Of a stretch of 64,000 nucleotides of DNA, positions 58,553 through 64,000 are shown in pieces; position 1 is the first letter of the stretch; each line of letters opens with the position of its first letter. Source of the DNA: Massilia sp. NR 4-1 (GTDB lineage: Bacteria; Pseudomonadota; Gammaproteobacteria; Burkholderiales; Burkholderiaceae_D); the NCBI RefSeq assembly GCF_001191005.1, contig NZ_CP012201.1, positions 1,054,001 through 1,118,000 of the forward strand, written 5' to 3'. Under the pieces are notes generated by a model that saw nothing but the letters and a program-made list of their open reading frames with translations, had not been told where the DNA came from and did not search any database. The position numbers and the translations under genes are program-made.

Positions 58553-59257
58553 CTACAATAGCCGCAGCCATTGTCCTTTGTACAGAATCGGCCCGGTCGG
58601 TCCGTTCGGATCTGGCGAGCCACCTTTGGGTTCAAGGCTGATGGCGAGCAGGGCGACGTCGCTGCCGGTGGCACGTTCGTTCAGTTCCAGCCTGGCGCTG
58701 CGGTTGTCGGGCAGGATGCCGAGGGAGCGTGGTGCGCCTTGGCGCGGTACGGCCCAGAGCTGTAAGGTCTTGTCGCTGGCGACGGTCAGCTGGCTTACCA
58801 CGCGCACATCCATGGTGCGGCGGCGGCTGTCGCCGGTCAGCAGCAGCACCGTCTGCGCCTTATCGTCGCTGAGAGTGGCGATATGGTCGATGCGTGCCGG
58901 TTCGGGCTGGCCGATGAGCAGCAGGAGGGCCAGCACCGTCGCCAGCGTGCCGGAAGCAAGGCTGAGATTGCGCCATAGGGCAGCCCGGTCGCGACGCCAG
59001 AACTGCCACGGTTTGATCGGATGCGGTAATTGCAAACGGTCTTCTATGGCTTCCCAGACCTGGGGCCGCGGCGTTGCCGGAGCGGTGAATTCGGTCATTG
59101 GCGTCAGCCTGTCCTGCCATTCCGCGACGCTGCGGCGCAAGGCCGCATCGTCATGCATCCAGCTTTCCAGGCGGCGGCGCGCGCCGCCGCGCAAGGAACC
59201 AAGCACATATTCGGCGGCCAGGCGTTCGCGCAGCGCTTCGTTGTGGCGGATATTCAT
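58553..59257 (-). CDS. Anti-sigma factor, RskA/anti-sigma-K family
   Basis: 234 residues. An N-terminal sigma-binding domain (AAEYVLGSLRGGARRRLESW) is followed by a single membrane helix (about residues 98-116, SGTLATVLALLLLIG) and an extracytoplasmic RskA-like domain (LQLWAVPRQGAPRSLGIL). It overlaps the sigma factor gene by 4 nt and is translated after it, so they form a regulatory pair. The gene converges on the TonB receptor gene, with only 10 nt between the two stops. Confidence 0.9.
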   Translation of the reverse strand: MNIRHNEALRERLAAEYVLGSLRGGARRRLESWMHDDAALRRSVAEWQDRLTPMTEFTAPATPRPQVWEAIEDRLQLPHPIKPWQFWRRDRAALWRNLSLASGTLATVLALLLLIGQPEPARIDHIATLSDDKAQTVLLLTGDSRRRTMDVRVVSQLTVASDKTLQLWAVPRQGAPRSLGILPDNRSARLELNERATGSDVALLAISLEPKGGSPDPNGPTGPILYKGQWLRLL

Positions 59258-59841
59258 GGCCGCTCCCGGCGCGTCAGACAGATTTTCAGCTTCTCCAGCC
59301 CACGCCTGATCCAGGTCTTCACGGTGCCTACCGGCAGCGTCAGTTGCTGCGCCACTTCGCTGTGCGACAGATCATGGAAGAAGGCCATGCCGATGGCTTG
59401 GCGCTGGCGCGCTTCCAGCGTGGAGAGACAGTGGGCCAGGCTGCGCGCAGCATCGCTCAACTCCAGCGCGTTGTCGGGCGTGGCGTCCTGGTCCTGCATG
59501 GCTTGCATCACCTCGTTATCGAACAGGTTTGCGTCGATCTCCACCGCGTCGTCCAGGCGGCGCAGAATATCCAGCGCCTTGTTGCGGACGATGGTGGACA
59601 TCCACGTCATCGGTGCGGAAAGGTGGGACTGGTAGCTGCCCGCTGCATGCCAGATCGTGACGAAGCTGTCCTGCAAGGCTTCTTCCGCCAGCTCCCGCTT
59701 GCGTAATATACGCAAGGCGAAGCCAAACAGTTTCGGCGCCGTGGCGTCATACAGGGAACGGAAGGCGAGGGCGTCGCGGCTGGCGGAGGCGAACAGCCAG
59801 GAACGGAGTTGCTGCGGATCGGCAGAACGCAATGTGGACAC
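59254..59841 (-). CDS. ECF sigma factor (SigK-like)
   Basis: 195 residues. Region 2 is seen as AFRSLYDATAPKLFGFALRI with RILRKRELAEEALQDSFVTIW, and region 4 as LSHSEVAQQLTLPVGTVKTW. It is expected to be held at the membrane by the adjacent anti-sigma factor and released on an envelope signal. The convergent DUF4331/TonB operon is the obvious candidate regulon, but its promoter was not identified by eye. Confidence 0.92.
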   Translation of the reverse strand: MSTLRSADPQQLRSWLFASASRDALAFRSLYDATAPKLFGFALRILRKRELAEEALQDSFVTIWHAAGSYQSHLSAPMTWMSTIVRNKALDILRRLDDAVEIDANLFDNEVMQAMQDQDATPDNALELSDAARSLAHCLSTLEARQRQAIGMAFFHDLSHSEVAQQLTLPVGTVKTWIRRGLEKLKICLTRRERP

Positions 59842-59975
59842 GGCTTACCCTGACTGGCTGTGGAGGGATACCTTCACAGCCAGCCTAACGCACTTTTCAT
59901 GACGCAGGCAAGCCCGGCCAACCTGCCGTGCGCAAGCCCGGGCGGCCTTGTTGTGTTTAGCGCAAGCGGTGCACC

Positions 59976-62819
59976 TTAGGTTGCCGGCGCCAGCGGCGTG
60001 GCGATGCTGACAACCTCTTCGACCGCGTCGCGGGTGGCCAGCTCCAGTTCGGCGAAGGCATGCTGGGTAAGTTCCATCAGGCGTTCGGGGTCGGGCACCA
60101 GATGGGTGTCGACGAACAGGGCCAGCTGGATTTGTCCGGCATAGGAGATGAAGGCCAGGCCCACGCCAATGCGGCCCGCCTGCGGCACCCAGCAAATCAG
60201 GTCGGTCATGCGCGAGCCGGCCAGATAGCGCCGGCTGCCCGGCCCTTCGATATTGGTCAGCACCACCGAACCCTTGGAGGTGAACAGATTCAGGGCGAAG
60301 TGCTGCAAGGCGGTGGGCAGGCAGCCCGCCAGCGAGAGGAAGGCCATGGTGGCGCGCGGCTGGTGCGAACGCTTGATGGCCGTCATGCGCGCGCTGGAGC
60401 GGCGCAGGCGTTCGCAAGGATCGTCCAGATCGGTGGGCAGGTCGACCGCGACCAGACCGAACTCGTTCCCCAGCTGGAAGGCATTGGCCTTCTCACGCAG
60501 ATTGAATGTGACGGCGGCACGCAGGGCGCGGCTGTCGGCATCCTGGCCGCGCTCCTGCAGATACTGGCGCAGCGCGCCGGAAACGGCGGCCACCCAGGTA
60601 TCGTTCAGCGTAGCGCCCATGCGTTTGGAGGCGATGCGCACTTTCTGCAGATCCAGCGGCGGCAGCCAGACCAGCTGTTTCTGGCCGCTGAGCGGCGCCT
60701 TGAGGCGGGTGCGCAGATCGGGCCAGAGCATGCCGAGGCGGCCGATATGGGCGGCAATCTTCAGGCTGGACCTGGCGCGCGCCAGCGTGGGGGCATACGC
60801 TCCCTCGGCTTCCAGCGCGCGGTGCGGGTGGCCTGCCAGGGATGGCGTCTGCCCATGCAGACCATTGTCGTCGGTCAGGTGGTTCAGCACATGCACCAGT
60901 CCCAGGCCGTCGGTGATGCAGTGGTGGACGCGGAAGACGATGGCATGGCCGCCGCCGGCCTGGTCGATCACCGTCATATGCCACAGCGGGCGGTCCTCAT
61001 CCAGGGGCTGGTGCGCCAGCTCCGTCATCCGGCTTTGCAGTTCGGCCAGGCCGACTTCCTTCTCCGTGCTCTCCAGACGGATATGCTGGTGGATGTCGAA
61101 ATGCTCGTCCTCCACCCATTGCGGCAGGCCTAAGCGGCGTTTCACCTTCTGTGTAAAGCGCGGGTAGTTGGGTAGGCGGTAGGCAATGGTGGCGGTCAGG
61201 CGCTGCATATCGACCGGACCTTCGAACAGCAGGATGCTGTTGATGACCATCAGGTTCTTTTCCGTATCCATGCGGTGCCAGGCATAGTCGCGCCGCGTCA
61301 TCGCATGCTTTTCGCCCGGCGGTGGACGCTGGCCGGCGGGGCGGGCGCGCAGGGCGTAGCGGTTCAAGCCACCCATATGGATGCGGCACAGGTAATCGCG
61401 CCAGTCGATCAGACGCGGGTCGACCGGAAAGTCCAGTTCATCCTGTGCGCCGAAGCGCTGCGTCAGTGCCAGCAGGCCGTCGTTATGGAAGCGGTACTGC
61501 GGCGCGGTGTAGAAGGAAAAAGTCTGGGCCAGGGTCTGCGTGGTGCGCAGCGCTTCCAACGCGGGCGATTCGCCCAGGCCGAGCAGCTGGCGCAGGCCGC
61601 TGCGCAGGGCCAGCCCGGCCGCCATGGCGCGCAGCATCAGCAGGAAGGTGGGACGGCCCACCACGCGGAAGCGGTGGCGCGGCGCCTTGAAGAACAGGCG
61701 CTCGTAATTGCGCCAGTTGCGCCGCGATTCGTTCTGTATCAGCTCGATCACCTTGCCCAGACGGACCGGGTTGCCCGAACCGGAGCAGGCCTGGTAGATG
61801 CGGTGCGCCGGCGCGTCGTTGAGCGCCTCCACGCCCGCCAGGACGATGCTGTTGGCCACCAGGTCGGCCGGGATGATGTCGACGATTTCCTCCGGCTTGG
61901 CGGGGAAGAAGCTGGTCTTGCCGCGCGCATAGGCGAGGATGATGGCGTCGGCCACCTTCACGCCTTCGATCCAGCCGGCGGCCGGTTCCTGCAAGGTGCT
62001 TTCGATGATGGAGGGCCGCACAATGCTCAGTGCGCGGCCGTGCATGGCCTCGGCGGCCAGTTGCTCGCCCATCCATTTGGTGAAGGTATAAGTGTCGTTC
62101 CAGCCGAAGTAATTGGCTTCCTCGATGCCGATGGCGGTCAGGCGGCGTGCCAGTTCGGCCGGTTCGCTGACGCTCTTGCGCACCTGGTCGATGCGGCGCT
62201 GCAGATGCGCCAGCAGGCCGTCCAGGTCGTAGTGGCCGTGGCGGTGGCGGGCGATGGCGGCGCGCGCCGGATGCACCATCTCTTCGCGCATCTCGCCTTT
62301 GTTAAAGCCGTTCACATAGCAGGTTGAGACCTGCACCAGCGGCGCGTTGGCCGTGCGCGCCAGCGCCGCCACATTCTGCACGCTATGGGCATTGATGGCC
62401 AGGGCTTCGTCCAGCGCTTCGCGAAAGTTCACGCTGGCGGCGGCATTGATAATCAGGTCGGTATTACGCGCCAGTTCGGCAAAGCGCGCCAGCGGCAGGC
62501 CGAAGGCCGGTTCTGTGATTTCACCGGTGATGCAGTGGATCTTCTCGGCGAAGAAGGTCTCCAGAAAATGCGGGCGCTCGGCGCGCAGCTTGTCGAATAC
62601 CGAGGAAGTGGCGATCTCCAGCTGGAAGCGGGCGCGCGCGCCAGTGTCGTCGCGGCCGGCGCGGATCAGCAGGGTGATGCCGCCGATGCCGGGGACGGCG
62701 CGTATCAGCTTTTCCAGCACGACCTTGGCGAGAAAGCCGGTGGCGCCGGTCAGGAAAACCTGTTTGCCGGCCAGGGTGGCTTGCACATCGAGTGCCGTTT
62801 GCTGTATCGCGCTTTCCAT
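59976..62819 (-). CDS. Fusion protein: fatty acyl reductase plus wax ester synthase
   Basis: 947 residues. Residues 1-506 are a fatty acyl-CoA/ACP reductase of the FAR/Male-sterility type: Rossmann motif LTGATGFLAK (GATG 25-28), VSTCYVNG, catalytic YTFTK and a C-terminal FAR domain. Residues 507-947 are a complete WS/DGAT acyltransferase beginning MTRRDYAWHRMDTEKNLMV, with catalytic HHCITDG at 632-638 and the late motif NLFTSKGSVVLTNIEGPG. One chain could therefore reduce acyl-CoA to fatty alcohol and esterify the alcohol to a wax ester. No stop, frameshift or ribosome site is visible at the junction (about 61299), so the fusion looks real. The gene is alone, with a promoter candidate at 62838-62865. 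Confidence 0.9.
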   Translation of the reverse strand: MESAIQQTALDVQATLAGKQVFLTGATGFLAKVVLEKLIRAVPGIGGITLLIRAGRDDTGARARFQLEIATSSVFDKLRAERPHFLETFFAEKIHCITGEITEPAFGLPLARFAELARNTDLIINAAASVNFREALDEALAINAHSVQNVAALARTANAPLVQVSTCYVNGFNKGEMREEMVHPARAAIARHRHGHYDLDGLLAHLQRRIDQVRKSVSEPAELARRLTAIGIEEANYFGWNDTYTFTKWMGEQLAAEAMHGRALSIVRPSIIESTLQEPAAGWIEGVKVADAIILAYARGKTSFFPAKPEEIVDIIPADLVANSIVLAGVEALNDAPAHRIYQACSGSGNPVRLGKVIELIQNESRRNWRNYERLFFKAPRHRFRVVGRPTFLLMLRAMAAGLALRSGLRQLLGLGESPALEALRTTQTLAQTFSFYTAPQYRFHNDGLLALTQRFGAQDELDFPVDPRLIDWRDYLCRIHMGGLNRYALRARPAGQRPPPGEKHAMTRRDYAWHRMDTEKNLMVINSILLFEGPVDMQRLTATIAYRLPNYPRFTQKVKRRLGLPQWVEDEHFDIHQHIRLESTEKEVGLAELQSRMTELAHQPLDEDRPLWHMTVIDQAGGGHAIVFRVHHCITDGLGLVHVLNHLTDDNGLHGQTPSLAGHPHRALEAEGAYAPTLARARSSLKIAAHIGRLGMLWPDLRTRLKAPLSGQKQLVWLPPLDLQKVRIASKRMGATLNDTWVAAVSGALRQYLQERGQDADSRALRAAVTFNLREKANAFQLGNEFGLVAVDLPTDLDDPCERLRRSSARMTAIKRSHQPRATMAFLSLAGCLPTALQHFALNLFTSKGSVVLTNIEGPGSRRYLAGSRMTDLICWVPQAGRIGVGLAFISYAGQIQLALFVDTHLVPDPERLMELTQHAFAELELATRDAVEEVVSIATPLAPAT

Positions 62820-63122
62820 GGGCGTCCCAGTCTTCTATTTATATCGGTTGATAACAATGCGACAACACGTCTGTGAATCGATATTAATTCGAAACGGAAG
62901 CTTGTCAGACCGTTACGCATTGGCCCCAGGAGCCAAAGAAATGGCGGCAGGAGTCAGGCCGCAGTGGCGCGCGCCGGCAAGGGCGGGGAATTTAAAACAA
63001 CGTTCAAGAACGCTTCATCCAATCTTCATCTGTCGCGCCAGCGGCTTTTTACACTGGAGGGGAGGCAAGCTTGCCTGCCATGGGGGCCGGTACCGTCTTG
63101 CCTCGCCTTGAAAGAGAACACC
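62820..63122. other. Divergent intergenic region
   Basis: 303 nt between the fusion gene (left) and the lipoprotein hydrolase gene (right). Apart from the minus-strand promoter candidate at 62838-62865 and the weak ribosome site AAAGAGAA at about 63110-63117 for the rightward gene, I see nothing convincing. Confidence 0.5.
62838..62865 (-). promoter_or_regulatory. Candidate sigma70 promoter for the reductase-wax synthase gene
   Basis: On the minus strand: TTGTCG, 16-nt spacer, TATAAA, the -10 element ending about 18 nt before the ATG at 62819. The leader would be very short. Sequence-only prediction. Confidence 0.4.
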
Positions 63123-64000
63123 ATGAAGACTTTTTCGACCAACAGGCCGCTGCTTGCGGGCCTGCTGCTGGCCGTGCTGGCCGGCTGCGGCGGCAGCAGC
63201 GACAGCGAGCGTTATGAAACCCTGCCTCCGCAGCTGAGTTATGCCAGCCTGTGCGGCCTGCCTCCCGCATCCAGCGAAACCTACCGTGTGCTGGAGCCCA
63301 CCGGCGGGCGCTGCATCGCCAAAGCCGGTTTTGCGTTGAGCGATCCGCGGCGCGGCGACCCCTATTCCAGCAATCCGCAGGACCGGCGCGAAGTGGAGCT
63401 GAAAATCTGGTATCCGGTTGCCGTAGGCAGCAGTCAGCCGCGCGCCGAGTATGCGAGCAAGGAAACGATGCAAGGCATGGATTTTGATCTTGGCCCGACT
63501 GCGCCGCGCACCAATGCCCGCGCCGGCGGACCGATGGCGGATGGACAGCGTTATCCGGTGATTCTGCTGGCACCGGGCCTGGGCGCGGTGGTCGAGATGT
63601 ATACCGCGCTGGCCGAGGATCTGGCCAGCCATGGCTATATCGTGGTGGGCATTAACCATGGCCGCATCTCGGGCGTGATCGTGAACGGCGAGGGCAAGAT
63701 CATTCGCAACGAGCGCCTGCCGGACGACGAAGGGTCGGACGAGATGCTGGATGTGCTGGTGAAAGACCAGGCATTTGTGCTCGACTGGCTGGCGCAGCGC
63801 AATGCCGACAGCGGCCATCTGCTCGGCAGCCATCTGGATCTGGCGCGCATCGGCGCCTACGGGCATTCCATTGGCGGCGCCACCAGCCTGCAACTGCAGC
63901 GCCAGGACGCGCGGGTCCGGGCGGCCATCAATCTGGATGGCACGGTGTATGGCGATTTAAGCCAGCCATGGAGCAAGCCGTTCCTGATCCTGGCCAGCGA
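63123..64000 (+). CDS. Lipoprotein alpha/beta hydrolase, PAF-acetylhydrolase-like (partial, runs off the end)
   Basis: The first 292 codons are in the window and the frame is still open at the right edge. The lipobox LAVLAGC (Cys22) predicts a secreted lipoprotein. The hydrolase core has an oxyanion-type VILLAPGLGAVVEMY, a beta strand followed by HGYIVVGINHGR, and the nucleophile elbow GHSIGG with Ser249. The pattern matches bacterial relatives of plasma platelet-activating-factor acetylhydrolase and dienelactone-hydrolase-like esterases. The acid and His of the triad would lie beyond the window or near its end. It diverges from the wax synthase gene; a link to lipid turnover is only a guess. 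Confidence 0.82.
   Translation, partial: MKTFSTNRPLLAGLLLAVLAGCGGSSDSERYETLPPQLSYASLCGLPPASSETYRVLEPTGGRCIAKAGFALSDPRRGDPYSSNPQDRREVELKIWYPVAVGSSQPRAEYASKETMQGMDFDLGPTAPRTNARAGGPMADGQRYPVILLAPGLGAVVEMYTALAEDLASHGYIVVGINHGRISGVIVNGEGKIIRNERLPDDEGSDEMLDVLVKDQAFVLDWLAQRNADSGHLLGSHLDLARIGAYGHSIGGATSLQLQRQDARVRAAINLDGTVYGDLSQPWSKPFLILAS

Noticed and set aside
58550..58564. CGGCTA-CAA-TAGCCG hairpin between the TonB receptor and anti-sigma genes as a terminator.
   Set aside because: The stem is only 6 bp with a 3-nt loop and no T tract on either strand; too weak to list.

Overview
The window is high-GC, gene-dense DNA. It most resembles the Oxalobacteraceae (Massilia, Duganella, Janthinobacterium type, Burkholderiales). 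I infer this from codon and GC style, a TorF-type porin, a chemoreceptor with a C-terminal aromatic pentapeptide, and NRPS genes rich in dual epimerisation/condensation (E/C) domains. No rRNA, tRNA, CRISPR array, insertion sequence or phage gene was seen.

Layout. (1) 1-4575: the end of an ebo-type operon (partial eboE-like gene, eboC UbiA-like prenyltransferase, eboA, eboB TatD-like hydrolase) followed in the same transcription unit by a DyP peroxidase, closed by a clear intrinsic terminator at 4614-4642. (2) 4643-5325: an AT-rich non-coding stretch with a good sigma70-like promoter and two interleaved inverted repeats. (3) 5326-42151: a 37-kb nonribosomal peptide operon with two giant NRPS genes (4121 and 7032 residues; ten modules, tandem thioesterases), a CmlA-type diiron beta-hydroxylase whose six predicted iron ligands all line up, and an ABC exporter. 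All joints overlap or are 3 nt apart. (4) 42216-46869: small housekeeping or accessory genes (2H phosphoesterase, AraC regulator, beta-propeller-like protein, SUKH-like protein, membrane-anchored unknown, VOC protein). (5) 46882-52183: two periplasmic binding proteins, a TorF porin and a chemoreceptor. (6) 52326-59841: a DUF4331 / small lipoprotein / TPR / HupE / TonB-receptor operon convergent with an ECF sigma/anti-sigma pair. (7) 59976-62819: a single-chain fusion of fatty acyl reductase and wax ester synthase. (8) 63123-64000: the start of a lipoprotein alpha/beta hydrolase.

NRPS product logic, read by eye from binding-pocket residues and condensation-domain type: D-Leu, D-Leu, Thr, Ser, D-Leu, Thr (probably dehydrated to dehydrobutyrine), D-Ser, X8 (hydrophobic?), D-X9 (cationic?), X10 (aromatic?). 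The chain is released by tandem TEs, probably as a macrolactone. There is no starter C domain, only half a C domain at the N terminus, so a free or non-lipidated N terminus is expected. The hydroxylase would add a beta-OH to one or more carrier-bound residues. A decapeptide lactone with beta-hydroxylated residues recalls the janthinocins of Janthinobacterium lividum; this is a lead from memory, not a match. Two large blocks (about 1.86 kb and 1.69 kb) are almost identical between the two NRPS genes, showing that the assembly line grew or was homogenised by internal duplication or gene conversion.
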